Positions 39,401 to 47,199 of a stretch of DNA of 64,000 bases are shown piece after piece; position 1 is the first letter of the stretch, and the number at the start of each line of letters is the position of its first letter. The stretch lies in assembly GCA_947493885.1 (NCBI GenBank), contig CANLTE010000004.1:372001-436000 (forward strand), in the 5' to 3' direction. The notes beneath the pieces are model-generated. The model searched no databases, had not been told where the DNA came from, and was given only the letters and a program-made list of their open reading frames with translations. The stretch comes from an uncultured Maribacter sp. (GTDB lineage: Bacteria; Bacteroidota; Bacteroidia; Flavobacteriales; Flavobacteriaceae). A program made the translations under genes and the position numbers.

Positions 39401-41037
39401 AAAACCAAACTTTTAATAGAATTAGGTGTTAAAAACTTATTACCAACTCCAACTGCATACCATGCGTTTGTTACTTCAATTTCTTCTTGACTATTTTCTC
39501 CATACAAATCTATAGCGGATTGAATAGCTCCTATTCTGGCTTCCTCAAAAGTTGAAGTACTATTAAGGTACACAGATAAGTTTCTATATGCTACGGCGGC
39601 AGCTTTTTCCATACCAATAGCATTTACGGTAAAGTCATTACCAATATCATTAGTCCCAGAACCACCTACGCTTAATAAATAAAACCAATAATTTTGTACC
39701 CCTGAATTGGTATGAACTCCACAATAATCATTTCCTGGAGAAGGCGAACAATCTGGGTTTATCCAAAAAACACCTCCATAAGTATCTGGATCTCCAAATT
39801 GGTTTGGATTACTAAACGAACGAAGAGCTCCATTACTTCCTCCTGCCCCAATGTGATCACCCATAAGCCAATCGTTAGTTCCGCTTCCAAAAAATTCAAT
39901 TGCTTCTCCAAAAATATCTGAAAACGATTCGTTTAAAGCTCCGGACTCTTTTTGGTATAACAAATTAGCGGAATGCTGTGTAACTCCATGAGCAATTTCA
40001 TGACCAACAATATCCAACGAAACTAGTGGACCATAATTAACTCCATCTCCGTCTCCATATGTCATTCTAGAGCCATCCCAAAAAGCATTGACATAGTTAA
40101 ACCCATAACTAACATAAGAGTTTAAAGGTGTGCCTTGATTATCGTATGAATCTCTACCGTGCTTTTGCGAAAAATAATTGTATGTGTTTTCAGCCCCCCA
40201 ATGTGCTTGTACTCCAGTTGCAGTTTCTACAGAAAATACATTTGTATCACTTGTTATATCAGTTGCAGCTGCGTAATTTGTACCATTGTTTAAATCAAAA
40301 GTATTCACTCCACCTCCACTTAACGTTTGTTGCAACCTAAAATTACCTAAAGCATCATCGGCTGTAAAAGATACAATACCATTATACAGACTTTCTCCCG
40401 TGGCGGGTACATCAGCAATATGAATTGTATTGTTTTCCAACAAAATCTGACCAGTTTGCGCATCAACATAAACATCAGCTCTATACAAAGGAGTAATTGC
40501 ATAAATATCAAACTTGTAAGCAATAACGGCCTGAAAACTAGTATTGTTAGGATTTGAAAAAACTACCAATTCACCCGTTGGCCTTGCATAGTCTTTTACT
40601 AATGCCATTTGTGCACTATCCTCCCATAAATACCTAGAAGCTCCAACATGCAAAATTGCTCTATTAAAAGCATTCTCACTGCTTAAACCAGGACTAACAT
40701 TAACATTTTCAAGAGGAGCAACATTATAAGACATAGAGTGTAAATTTCCCTGCTTTCTATGTATGGAAATCTCTCCAAACTCCACCTTGACACCTTGATA
40801 ATATTGTTGAAATTTTTCGGTCGTAAACCCCGTAAGGTTTGCTTCATTTTTAACAGAAACAAACTGATTCTGACTATTAAGTTGAAACTCTTGATTAAAA
40901 ATTTGCTCCGAAGAAACTATTCCTCTAAACTGATTTTGCTTAAAAACCTTTATTCCCTTATAAGAAGTTGGTTCTTGTGCAAAAAGTAGAGCAATAAAAA
41001 ACAGATAAATAAAAGAAAAAAGCGTAATTTTTTTCAT
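33439..41037 (-). CDS. giant T9SS-secreted M4 metalloprotease (protein D)
   Basis: 2532 residues. Signal peptide MKKITLFSFIYLFFIALLFAQ, then an FTP/PepSY-type propeptide and a thermolysin-like M4 domain: zinc site H346-E-I-A-H350 and the third ligand in GALNESFSD. Downstream: an Ig-like region (TPYSEDDAGG), HYR-type domains with CPED/CSGD starts and a discoidin/MAM-like insert, then three rounds of PKD-like VNWGDG/VAWGDG domain, 26-residue surface repeats and malectin-like domain (malectins at about 1305-1457, 1790-1942, 2273-2425), and a T9SS tail (about 2450-2532). The final ~40 residues (YIIRAKDTAGNTYQKQLVVR) differ from proteins A and B although the sequence just before is nearly identical. 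A secreted protein-degrading enzyme held on or near sugars is likely. Confidence 0.9.
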   Translation of the reverse strand: MKKITLFSFIYLFFIALLFAQEPTSYKGIKVFKQNQFRGIVSSEQIFNQEFQLNSQNQFVSVKNEANLTGFTTEKFQQYYQGVKVEFGEISIHRKQGNLHSMSYNVAPLENVNVSPGLSSENAFNRAILHVGASRYLWEDSAQMALVKDYARPTGELVVFSNPNNTSFQAVIAYKFDIYAITPLYRADVYVDAQTGQILLENNTIHIADVPATGESLYNGIVSFTADDALGNFRLQQTLSGGGVNTFDLNNGTNYAAATDITSDTNVFSVETATGVQAHWGAENTYNYFSQKHGRDSYDNQGTPLNSYVSYGFNYVNAFWDGSRMTYGDGDGVNYGPLVSLDIVGHEIAHGVTQHSANLLYQKESGALNESFSDIFGEAIEFFGSGTNDWLMGDHIGAGGSNGALRSFSNPNQFGDPDTYGGVFWINPDCSPSPGNDYCGVHTNSGVQNYWFYLLSVGGSGTNDIGNDFTVNAIGMEKAAAVAYRNLSVYLNSTSTFEEARIGAIQSAIDLYGENSQEEIEVTNAWYAVGVGNKFLTPNSIKSLVLVDANSNEDIIELKDGVEINLLDLSTNLLNIRADVTSLVESVSFELVGPLNQNNVDNTEQYSLFGDSSTSEFLVGDYTLTVTPYSEDDAGGDIGNGITMNFSIISVDEVPPVLTCSGDIFVQVGENECETIVTIEQPLATDNSGNVINITGTRNDGKELVEPFNLGNTYVEWVAVDEAGNESIHCIQTISVQESVSQTLVCPEDIAVVNDDGVNGAIVSYELPNVSNSNCADIPEITTKNYIVNGGFETADLSGWILDISGSGSVIINDGSYDPPGSNFALEPISGNYDVIFAQTGPTKQLISKPFTVPTNVTEADISWKDRIRNTASVFSDPNQEFRVELLDAEMNVISEIFSTNPGDPNIQIGPNARQFELTEVLQEYAGKQVCVKFVEEDNLLNFNVNLDDISLNVTGNNSAKAEPQITQTAGLPSGSLFPIGTTTNTFEVQNAQGVSTCSFDVVVNFNFENAFVTTWKTDNPGVSDDNQITIPTHSEETYNFSVNWGDGTSDSGVTGDITHTYTVPGTYEVAIIGEFPRISFNPFTVGDQTKILLVNQWGNASWTSFDLAFYGCSNLDIVATDVPDLSRVNSLAGAFWDCNSLRGNNFFNEWDISNVTDLTAMFFLANSFNQPLDKWDLRNVTQMSNMFFQATQFNQPLDKWNVENVENMHSMFKLATSFNQNLEKWNIEKVSSMIDFLDSVTLSEENYDAILNSWSNQQIQSSLVFDGGNSQYCSGESGRQKLIDDFGWTITDGGKASDCEEPNDFALRINAGGVSTTYNGETFVDDIYFNTGNTLDRPQTGLPEPYQSFRFSRSQQMSYNIPIPDGEYTVNLYFAELWFGATGGGSGGVGSRVFDVNIEGILAEDNLDVFAEAGADAMLMKTHVVTVTGGELNIDFSSLAADGGVRHPVINAIEILGKQMEIQSPFVTTWKTDNLGISNDNQITIPTFPGEVYDYVVNWGDGTSDSGVTGDIVHTYATAGTYKVSISGDFPRIYFNNPSGIDSFSDASKLMLVEQWGDLIWSSMNSAFNGCKNLDVNALDSPNLKEVSDLSYMFGRCASLIGNSAFGDWDISGITNMSNLFAGASSFNNEGVITWNTSNVTNMSNTFNGSGVFNQNIGSWDTSKVERMEAMFLNASLFNQDIGGWDVSQVTDMYLMFEETASFNQDISNWDVSKVKNMEYMFHNSSLSQENYDALLSGWSSLPTLQNGVIFDASSKYCSGESGRQKLIDDFGWTITDGGKASDCEEPNDFALRINAGGVSTTYNGETFVDDIYFNTGNTLDRPQTGLPEPYQSFRFSRSQQMSYDVPVPDGEYTVNLYFAELWFGATGGGSGGVGSRVFDVNIENILAEDNLDVFAEVGADAMLMKAYTVTVTDGMLNIDFDSRAEVGGERHPIVNAIEILGKQHEPQRPFITTWKTDNPGISNDNQITIPTFPGETYNYTVAWGDGTSDSGVTGDITHTYVNPGEYQVSISGDFPRIYFQNAYGDNPGDEKKILSINQWGNIEWKSMSKAFSGCWNLEVDALDAPDLLQVTDMSQMFAHCRKMEGNTSFQLWDVSNVRDISVMFQSTKFNQEIGLWDVGQVEKVFGLFDDNRAFNQEIGNWNTSSIKNFSFMFGHTTSFNQDISEWDVSNAENMSYMFFNASSFNQSIGNWNVSNVTDMQFMFVNSRLSVENYDTTLMGWSTQQLQNGVIFDGGNSQYCLAEEARQKLIDDYGWIITDGGKAADCEEPNDFVLRINTGGTETTYNGETFVTDTYFNTGNTLDRPQTGLPEPYQSFRYSPSQQMSYNIPIPDGEYTVNLYFAELWFGATGGGSGGVGSRVFDVNIEGVLAEDNLDIFAEVGADAMLMKTHTVTVTGGVLNIDFDSRNEVGGERHPIINAIEVLSISTQTNNNQFFAAKGVGADIIGLNNVEMQLFPNPAQEHTTVSFSSAITIDAITIFDIHGRLIQTISGNHVSKANGNVVNVDTFSPGMYIIRAKDTAGNTYQKQLVVR
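33765..34222 (-). repeat. malectin-like domain copy D3
   Basis: Last copy in protein D; nearly identical to A2 and B3, followed by a shared sorting-domain stretch. Confidence 0.85.
35214..35670 (-). repeat. malectin-like domain copy D2
   Basis: Middle copy in protein D, with the same RINAGGVSTTYNGETF start as D1, so D1 and D2 are each other's closest relatives. Confidence 0.85.
36668..37125 (-). repeat. malectin-like domain copy D1
   Basis: First copy in protein D; has DFSSLAADGGVRHP where others read DFDSRDEVGGERHP. Confidence 0.85.
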
Positions 41038-41346
41038 GTTAGATTGTGTTTGTGGTCATTTGGTTTATGATGTCAGAAGAAATTATTAGTTATAACAAAC
41101 AAAAAAACACCCAATTTTTGGGTGTTCATTTTTTTCTTAAAAACAAACTGTTCTTTAAAATCAAAATTTGACTTTTACTGTCGTATAATTCTCTCTTCTG
41201 AACTACGCGGCAAATATTAAAATTATTCTGATTTAGTAAAAAAAATAGTGTTAAAAAGAAAGTAATCATCGACAAAATGCTATAAATCAAGATAAAAATA
41301 TTTTATTTATAGATTTATTTCTAAAAGCGGCATTTGAAACTTACTT
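41038..41346. other. intergenic region upstream of protease D
   Basis: 309 bp without a gene. It holds the terminator at 41106-41126 and the promoter region of the giant protease gene on minus. No exact TAnnTTTG element was found just upstream of the protease ATG. Nothing else was recognised. Confidence 0.6.
41106..41126 (-). terminator. terminator of the kdsB-region operon
   Basis: Stem AACACCCAA / TTGGGTGTT (41106-41114 with 41118-41126), loop TTT, with seven T on the minus strand. It ends the minus-strand run that finishes with the acyltransferase gene. Confidence 0.85.
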
Positions 41347-41889
41347 TTAGAACGAATTTTCAGCTACATAACCTTTTACTCCTTTAAAAAAGGTTTCATA
41401 GTTTTTAAAATCGGTCTCTTGGTTATTTGAAGTGTATTGAGGCTCTCCTACCCTTATCAATTTTTTACCAAAATCAAATGCTATAGGTACAATAGGGACA
41501 TTTGCTTGTTTCGCTATAAAATAAAAACCAGTTTTCCAGCTACTTACCTTTTTCCGCGTTCCTTCTGGAGCAATGGTCAATCTAAACTTTTTCTTTTCCT
41601 CAAAAATTGCTACTGTAGCACTTACCACATTATTGTGCTTACTTCTATCTATAGGTGCACCTCCCATCCATCTAAAATAGTACCCAAACGGAAATGCAAA
41701 CAAACTCTTTTTAGCTATAAAATTGATTTCTTCATTCCATACTCTTCGAATTAATAATCCTAAAAAAAAGTCAACCCAACTAGTATGTGGTACTACAATA
41801 ATTACAAATTTATTCAAATGACCAGGAAAGTCACCCTCCAGCTTCCATCGCAGAATTTTAAAATAAATAAATTTGGACAATTGATGCAT
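41347..41889 (-). CDS. 1-acyl-sn-glycerol-3-phosphate acyltransferase-like protein
   Basis: 180-residue PlsC-family acyltransferase. The HX4D catalytic motif is HTSWVD in VVPHTSWVDFFLG, the second block is GGAPIDRS, and APEGTRKK carries the EGTR acceptor-binding block. PlsC relatives move an acyl chain to lysophosphatidate, but short forms like this also act on ornithine lipids or other lipids. It is the last gene of a minus-strand group that includes kdsB, which fits a role in envelope lipids. Confidence 0.85.
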   Translation of the reverse strand: MHQLSKFIYFKILRWKLEGDFPGHLNKFVIIVVPHTSWVDFFLGLLIRRVWNEEINFIAKKSLFAFPFGYYFRWMGGAPIDRSKHNNVVSATVAIFEEKKKFRLTIAPEGTRKKVSSWKTGFYFIAKQANVPIVPIAFDFGKKLIRVGEPQYTSNNQETDFKNYETFFKGVKGYVAENSF

Positions 41890-41924
41890 GTGCTAAAAAA
41901 TTAATGAACAATTACAGAAAGCTA

Positions 41925-43001
41925 TTAAATTTTCTTGTAAATGGATTTCACTTTTTCAGGAGTCATTACCGTTTTCCAATTTTTTCCAAGTGCGTTTTCC
42001 CATAAAGGCGTCATGCCAAGCGCTACGCTAATCATAATATCAAAATCACTTTCTGATAGATTAGCGCAAATACCTTCTGGTAAACTTATATTATGCTTAG
42101 TTTTCATTTTATTAAAAAGTTGAACCCCATCTGGATAAAACTCCTCTAAATGTTGAAAAACTAAACAATTTCCTAATCCGTGTTTTACTCCTAATAAATG
42201 AGATAATCCATAGCTTAATGCATGAGCAACACCCACTTGCGAATAAGCTATACTCATACCTCCATGCCAGGACGCCATCATTAACTTTTCTCTTGACTCC
42301 GATTCTTCTATATCTTTAAGATACACCTCTTTACACAATTCCAAGGCCTTTTCTCCATATGATTGGCTAAAAGCGTTTAAAAAAGTTCCATTTAAAGACT
42401 CTACACAGTGTATATAACAATCCATACCAGTATAAAACCATTGCTCTTTAGAAACCCCAATAGTTAGTACTGAATCTAGAATTACCTGATCAAAAGGAGT
42501 ATAATCAGAATTTATACCTAATTTTTTTTCAGGTCCAGATAAAACTGCTGTTCTTGACACCTCAGCTCCGGTTCCACTTATCGTTGGAATCCCAACATGG
42601 TAAATAGCTGGTTTCTTTACTAAATCCCAACCTTGATAATCAGCAGAATTTCCCTTGTTGTTTAACATAACTGCCACTGCCTTTGCCAAGTCTAAAAGCG
42701 TTCCTCCTCCAATACCAATTACCCCAGAAGGCTTCTCTGAAAAACTTGTTTGAATTAAAGTAACCAGAGCATCAACCTGTTCGGTTTTTGGTTCTTCCTC
42801 AGCTGAAACATATATAATTAAATCATTAAATAGCTTAGGAATTTGAGTTGATAGTTGTTGATTTTCAAAAACACCATCTACTAAAAATATAAACGGCGCT
42901 TCAGAGCTTTTACGTTTTGGCAAAAGAATCTCTTCCAGCTGTTGAAAACAGCCATTACCAAAAACCACTCTGGGCACCATCGGGAAATTTTTAAACTTCA
43001 T
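41925..43001 (-). CDS. iron-containing alcohol dehydrogenase, KdnB-like
   Basis: 358-residue group III (iron-type) dehydrogenase. The NAD motif GIGGGTLLDLAKAVAV is present, and metal ligands lie in YTGMDCYIHCVESL, HALSYGLSHLLG and VKHGLGN. The MDCYIHCVESL stretch and the overall pattern resemble Shewanella KdnB, which oxidises Kdo at C8 so that KdnA can add an amino group, making 8-amino-Kdo. kdsB lies three genes away, which supports this. No KdnA-type aminotransferase gene is in the window, so the product may differ. Substrate not proven. Confidence 0.7.
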   Translation of the reverse strand: MKFKNFPMVPRVVFGNGCFQQLEEILLPKRKSSEAPFIFLVDGVFENQQLSTQIPKLFNDLIIYVSAEEEPKTEQVDALVTLIQTSFSEKPSGVIGIGGGTLLDLAKAVAVMLNNKGNSADYQGWDLVKKPAIYHVGIPTISGTGAEVSRTAVLSGPEKKLGINSDYTPFDQVILDSVLTIGVSKEQWFYTGMDCYIHCVESLNGTFLNAFSQSYGEKALELCKEVYLKDIEESESREKLMMASWHGGMSIAYSQVGVAHALSYGLSHLLGVKHGLGNCLVFQHLEEFYPDGVQLFNKMKTKHNISLPEGICANLSESDFDIMISVALGMTPLWENALGKNWKTVMTPEKVKSIYKKI

Positions 43002-43007
43002 TCAAAT

Positions 43008-43631
43008 CTATTTATACGCGTTTAAGGCTTTCTGAAATTTCTCAAAAAAAAGCCCAACGTGATATCCGTCCACTAATGCATGATTAACACTAATTGACAC
43101 ATTCATTTTTAACTTATTATCCTCTTCAACCATTTTAGCAAACGCCAATTTAGGAACCGACTCTTTACCTCCATTTATTGGTTCTTTATGTCCTTTAAAA
43201 TTAATCCATGGCATTGCGGAGCAATAGATATAATCATTCGAATTTACTGGTGGAAAAAGTTCATCCGAATTAACTATTCGCTCCTTTTCTTTCACTACAT
43301 TTTTAGTAAACTCTAGTACTTCCTCATTGAATTTAATAAAAGAAAAACCAAAAGTTTTATTTGGTCTCATAATTGTTGCCGAACCATGAATACTATCATA
43401 AACTACAACTTTATCATCTTGAATTCGATATTTAAAATTTTCAATGGAGTTAATAGCTTTTAAACATGCATGCAGATAAACAGAAAAAAAACTGATATTC
43501 TTTTCTTTAGAAAAAGTATAAGCTTTACCTACATCAACATCCATACTTACAGCAAAATAAGGATCAAAAAACGAATTAAAAAATTCAAAATGTTGTTTTC
43601 TTTCCCAACTATCTATTTCTAAATATCGCAT
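43008..43631 (-). CDS. CatA-like (chloramphenicol acetyltransferase fold) acyltransferase
   Basis: 207-residue member of the CAT fold. The catalytic histidine motif is SVNHALVDGYHVGLF, close to the CAT HHxxxDGxH signature, and YCSAMPWINFKGH matches the CAT substrate region. It sits 6 bp before the KdnB-like gene and directly after a HAD gene in a group with kdsB. Chromosomal CAT-like proteins of Bacteroidota are mostly of unknown substrate, so drug resistance should not be assumed; acetylation of an envelope sugar is a reasonable guess. Confidence 0.75.
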   Translation of the reverse strand: MRYLEIDSWERKQHFEFFNSFFDPYFAVSMDVDVGKAYTFSKEKNISFFSVYLHACLKAINSIENFKYRIQDDKVVVYDSIHGSATIMRPNKTFGFSFIKFNEEVLEFTKNVVKEKERIVNSDELFPPVNSNDYIYCSAMPWINFKGHKEPINGGKESVPKLAFAKMVEEDNKLKMNVSISVNHALVDGYHVGLFFEKFQKALNAYK

Positions 43632-44330
43632 TTACAGGTATCTTAAAAGCTCTTCTATTTTATTTAGTTTTAGATAACCTCCATTATCATTTTCTTTGGA
43701 AACCATTTCATGTTGCCATGTGGTATGAAAAGGAACATGAACTGCTTGAGACCCAATATTTACAATTGGCAACACATCTGATTTTAAAGAATTTCCTACC
43801 ATTAGAAATTCATTAACCTTAATCTCTAAATGCTCTAGTAAGTTTTTGTAATTATCTTCCTTTTTTTCACTTAATACTTCAATATGATGAAAATAGTTAG
43901 ATAAATTGGACCTTTCTAACTTTCGCTCTTGATCCAAAAGATCCCCTTTTGTTAATACTATTAATCTGTATTCCCCATGTAACTTTTTTAACACCTTCTC
44001 CACCCCATCTATTAATTCCACGGGACGAGATATCATTTCTTTACCAATCTTTATAATTTCACTAATGGTTGATTGCGAAATTTTATTGTTTGATAACTCC
44101 ATTGCAGACTCTATCATTGATAAAATAAAACCCTTAATACCATATCCATATAGTTCCAGGTTTTTCATTTCCATTTTAAAAAGCTCTTGATCAACCTTGT
44201 TTTTGGTTTCATAAGCTCCTAAGAGAGAAGAAAACTTTTCTTCTGCTTCTCGAAAATACGTTTCATTAACCCATAAGGTATCGTCAGCATCAAAACCAAT
44301 TACTTTTATTTCAGAATAATCTACTTCCAT
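43632..44330 (-). CDS. HAD family hydrolase
   Basis: 232 residues. HAD motif I is DADDTLW, the motif II Thr is in LIVLTKGD, and motif III/IV features lie in [14 protein letters not shown]. The helical cap (about 20-110) is of the C1 type. It overlaps the kdsB end by 10 bp. Most likely a small phosphatase. Kdo-8-phosphate phosphatase (KdsC) is a HAD enzyme, but KdsC lacks a cap, so this is not KdsC. Confidence 0.8.
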   Translation of the reverse strand: MEVDYSEIKVIGFDADDTLWVNETYFREAEEKFSSLLGAYETKNKVDQELFKMEMKNLELYGYGIKGFILSMIESAMELSNNKISQSTISEIIKIGKEMISRPVELIDGVEKVLKKLHGEYRLIVLTKGDLLDQERKLERSNLSNYFHHIEVLSEKKEDNYKNLLEHLEIKVNEFLMVGNSLKSDVLPIVNIGSQAVHVPFHTTWQHEMVSKENDNGGYLKLNKIEELLRYL

Positions 44331-45049
44331 TGTTGCTGTGCTCTTTTTAAATCCTCAGGAGTATCTATTTCTATACCTTGAACATTGGTTTCCACCATTT
44401 TAATTCGTTTTCCGTATTCTAAATACCTTAGTTGTTCCAATTTTTCAGAAGCTTCTAAAGTTAACATTGGCAAACGATAAAAATCAAGCAAAGCTTCTTT
44501 TCTAAAAGCATAAATACCTTTGTGCTTGTAATATTTCACATCCACACTTTTATCTCTCGGATAAGGAATTGGGCTTCTTGAAAAATACAAAGCAAAGTCA
44601 AATTTGTCTATAATTACCTTTACTGTATTGGGATTGTTAATTTCATCTTCGTCTGTAATGTGAACCATTAAGGATGCCAAATCAACTCTTTTTTCATCAT
44701 CTTCTTTAAAAGTTTGAATTAATTTTCGCAATGATTTTTCATCAGTAAAAGGCTCATCACCTTGTACATTTACAATTATATCTACATCCATGTCAGTAAC
44801 TGCCTCCGCAATCCTATCGCTGCCACAATCGTGTTCTTTAACACTCATAATGGCTTTTCCGCCTGATTCTGTAACCGTTTTATAAATGATATCGCTATCA
44901 GTAACCACATAAACTTCGTCAAATAGTTGTGTTTTTACAGTTGCTTCGTACGTTCTAAGAATTACGGGTTTACCTGATAAATCCTGCATTAGTTTGGCAG
45001 GGAACCTAGAAGCCGCATAACGAGCGGGTATCATTGCTATAATTTTCAC
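44321..45049 (-). CDS. kdsB: 3-deoxy-manno-octulosonate cytidylyltransferase
   Basis: 242-residue enzyme that activates Kdo with CTP for lipopolysaccharide core assembly. Motifs: [15 protein letters not shown] at the start, the [11 protein letters not shown] acceptor loop, NVQGDEPF with the metal-binding Asp, and [10 protein letters not shown] near the C-terminus. It heads the inner part of a minus-strand group (HAD, CAT-like, KdnB-like, acyltransferase), suggesting that these act on lipopolysaccharide sugar or lipid. Confidence 0.95.
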   Translation of the reverse strand: MKIIAMIPARYAASRFPAKLMQDLSGKPVILRTYEATVKTQLFDEVYVVTDSDIIYKTVTESGGKAIMSVKEHDCGSDRIAEAVTDMDVDIIVNVQGDEPFTDEKSLRKLIQTFKEDDEKRVDLASLMVHITDEDEINNPNTVKVIIDKFDFALYFSRSPIPYPRDKSVDVKYYKHKGIYAFRKEALLDFYRLPMLTLEASEKLEQLRYLEYGKRIKMVETNVQGIEIDTPEDLKRAQQQWK

Positions 45050-45070
45050 TTTATTTCATTTTGATTAAGA

Positions 45071-45634
45071 TTATATTTTGGGTCTTAGTTTTCGGTAAAT
45101 ACGAAATATGATTACCAAAATTATAATTACCAACACCATAGCTATCACAGGTGCAAATATCGATGCTGCCGTTACAGCTACCGCCGTTCCAGTCTCGACT
45201 GTTGAAACAATTGGATTTGCTAAACCGCCTGTTGTAGCAGTTGAAGCGATTCTACCTGTTGCGCCTGCGCTTTTAATTGCGGTGGCTGTTCCTCCTCCAG
45301 CAATTATGGCTAGAGACCAAGTTACAACTGGGTCTAAATCTGCTATCGTTGACACCATTACTGCTGTTCCTGCAATAGCTGCCAAAGGTACCGCAAAACT
45401 ATCTAAAACATTATCTACCCAAGGAATAAAATAAGCAAATACTTCTACAAATGTTGCCACTCCAAGAGCAACCACAGCCGCCATACTACCAATCCATTGC
45501 CAACTTTCATTAAGTTCCCAAAAGTTAAAGTAAGAAGCAAGACTTAACGCAAATAATGGCAAAAAAACTCTAAAGCCAACAGAAGCCGCAAGACCAATTC
45601 CCAAAAAAATACTTAAAATAGTTTCTGATGTCAT
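45071..45634 (-). CDS. DUF4126 membrane protein
   Basis: 187-residue very hydrophobic protein matching the DUF4126 pattern (GIGLAASVGFRVFLPLFALS near the start; VDNVLDSFAVPLAAIAGTAV; GGLANPIVSTVETG). About five membrane segments, with a basic C-terminus (YRKLRPKI). Function unknown. It lies between kdsB and the helicase gene on the same strand. Confidence 0.8.
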   Translation of the reverse strand: MTSETILSIFLGIGLAASVGFRVFLPLFALSLASYFNFWELNESWQWIGSMAAVVALGVATFVEVFAYFIPWVDNVLDSFAVPLAAIAGTAVMVSTIADLDPVVTWSLAIIAGGGTATAIKSAGATGRIASTATTGGLANPIVSTVETGTAVAVTAASIFAPVIAMVLVIIILVIIFRIYRKLRPKI

Positions 45635-45666
45635 ACTACCTCATTTAATACTAAAATAGGAGTTTA

Positions 45667-47109
45667 TTAGTCCTGAAAAAAATCGTTTTTAAATCCTATT
45701 AAATATAATTGTTTCTTAGCTCTTGTCACCGCTGTATACAACCAACGCAAGTATTCTTTATCTATCCCATTAGGTAAATACGGTTGCTCAACAAATACTG
45801 TATTCCATTGCCCTCCCTGGGATTTATGACAAGTTATGGCATATGAAAATTTTACTTGAAGCGCATTGAAATACTTATTATTTTTTACGCCCAAAAACTT
45901 TTTATACTTAGAGGTTTCATGTTCAAAATCTTTCATTACCTCTTGATACAACCTATTGCTTTCTTCATAAGATAGCGAAGGAGATTCTGCATTAATGGTG
46001 TCTAAAAGCAATACAGTCTCAAAAGGGCGCTGATTAGGATAATCAACCATTTTAACACTTACTTCAGCAAACTTAAAACCATATATTTCTTTAAAAGCAA
46101 ATATTTCAAGAACTTCAATAATATCACCATTTGCAATAAAGCCAGCCTCAGAACTTGGTTTTAACCAAAAATAATTATTCTTAACCACCATCATATAATC
46201 ACCAACGGCAAGTTCATTTTCTAAATATAGAATTCGGTTTCTTATATTTTCATTGTAAAGGTTCGCCCTTTTATTGGAGCGTACTATAAATGTGGTTTCT
46301 TCCTTTCCGTTTTCACTGTATGAATTATCAATAGCTTCTTGAATTTCATGACCATCAATTAAACGAACAATATCTTTATACGGCAATACATTAAACTTAA
46401 AGGAATCAAAATAATCTCCCTGTATTCCTTCTCTAAGTAACGTAGCATTAGCTAATATCCCAGAATCTTCCGCCTGTCGTACAACATCATCCAACTCCAA
46501 CTTAATTACCTCTTTATTGTAATTTAATGATAATTTATTCTCATCTAAAGCAGGACTCAGACTTAAATGTACTGGTGGAAGTTGCGCGGTATCTCCTATT
46601 AAAACAAGTTTACAATTATGACCAGAATACACAAACATTATTAAATCGTCCAGCAATGATCCATTTTCAAACAGTTTAGAATCTGCTGGCGTATCTGGTA
46701 TCATAGAAGCCTCATCGACAATAAAAATTGTATTTCGATGTTTGTTTGGAGCAAGTACAAATTGCACTCCGCTAGCACCCTGTTTTTTTGGAAAATAAAT
46801 TTTTCTATGAATGGTAAAAGCCTGACTTTTAGAGTAATTAGACATTACCTTTGCTGCCCTACCTGTTGGCGCCATTAACACTGCTTTTTTTGTAGTTTTC
46901 CACAAATTACTTACCAAAGTTCCTATAAGAGTTGTTTTTCCAGTACCTGCGAATCCCTTTAACAAAAACAGTTCGTCCTTCTCTTTAGACAAAATGTATT
47001 TAGCAAGCTTTTGTAGAGCCACTGATTGTTTATCTGTAGGTTCATGAGGAAACTTTGACTTTAAAAGTGTAAAAAACGCTGATTCAGTGAGCAATGTCAT
47101 AGGGTTCAA
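45667..47109 (-). CDS. RecD-like ATP-dependent DNA helicase
   Basis: 480-residue superfamily 1B helicase. Walker A is GFAGTGKTTL, Walker B is VDEASM, and the C-terminal UvrD-type motifs are ATCHKSQGGQW and YTAVTRAKKQLY. It lacks the long N-terminal region of RecD2, so it is of the short type often seen in Bacteroidota. Two ATGs are in frame (47109 and 47100); the TATCTTTG element at 47107-47114, read on minus, would favour the second. First gene of the long minus-strand group. Confidence 0.88.
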   Translation of the reverse strand: MNPMTLLTESAFFTLLKSKFPHEPTDKQSVALQKLAKYILSKEKDELFLLKGFAGTGKTTLIGTLVSNLWKTTKKAVLMAPTGRAAKVMSNYSKSQAFTIHRKIYFPKKQGASGVQFVLAPNKHRNTIFIVDEASMIPDTPADSKLFENGSLLDDLIMFVYSGHNCKLVLIGDTAQLPPVHLSLSPALDENKLSLNYNKEVIKLELDDVVRQAEDSGILANATLLREGIQGDYFDSFKFNVLPYKDIVRLIDGHEIQEAIDNSYSENGKEETTFIVRSNKRANLYNENIRNRILYLENELAVGDYMMVVKNNYFWLKPSSEAGFIANGDIIEVLEIFAFKEIYGFKFAEVSVKMVDYPNQRPFETVLLLDTINAESPSLSYEESNRLYQEVMKDFEHETSKYKKFLGVKNNKYFNALQVKFSYAITCHKSQGGQWNTVFVEQPYLPNGIDKEYLRWLYTAVTRAKKQLYLIGFKNDFFQD

Positions 47110-47114
47110 AGATA
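47107..47114 (-). promoter_or_regulatory. possible promoter -7 element of the helicase gene
   Basis: TATCTTTG on minus matches TAnnTTTG. It overlaps the first ATG, which would make 47100 the working start. No TTG at the usual distance was found, so this is weak. Confidence 0.35.
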
Positions 47115-47159
47115 ATCAGGATTTTTACTAGAAAAACTTTTACGATTGAAAAAAAATTG

Positions 47160-47167
47160 TAGATTTG
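47160..47167 (+). promoter_or_regulatory. possible promoter -7 element
   Basis: TAGATTTG matches TAnnTTTG, 32 bp before the ATG at 47200. The upstream element is a poor match (TTTT at 47138-47141). Confidence 0.45.
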
Positions 47168-47199
47168 TGAGAACGTCTAAATTAATTAATACTTAGAAA

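Noticed and set aside
43008..43631. Chloramphenicol resistance gene
   Set aside because: Only the CAT fold is shared; it sits in a conserved-looking envelope gene group with no mobile element, so a resistance role is not supported.
43632..44330. KdsC (Kdo-8-phosphate phosphatase)
   Set aside because: KdsC is a capless ~170-residue HAD protein; this one has a cap and 232 residues.
45108..45434. 108-codon plus-strand frame inside the DUF4126 gene
   Set aside because: Antisense shadow of a low-complexity, Ala/Val-rich membrane protein gene.
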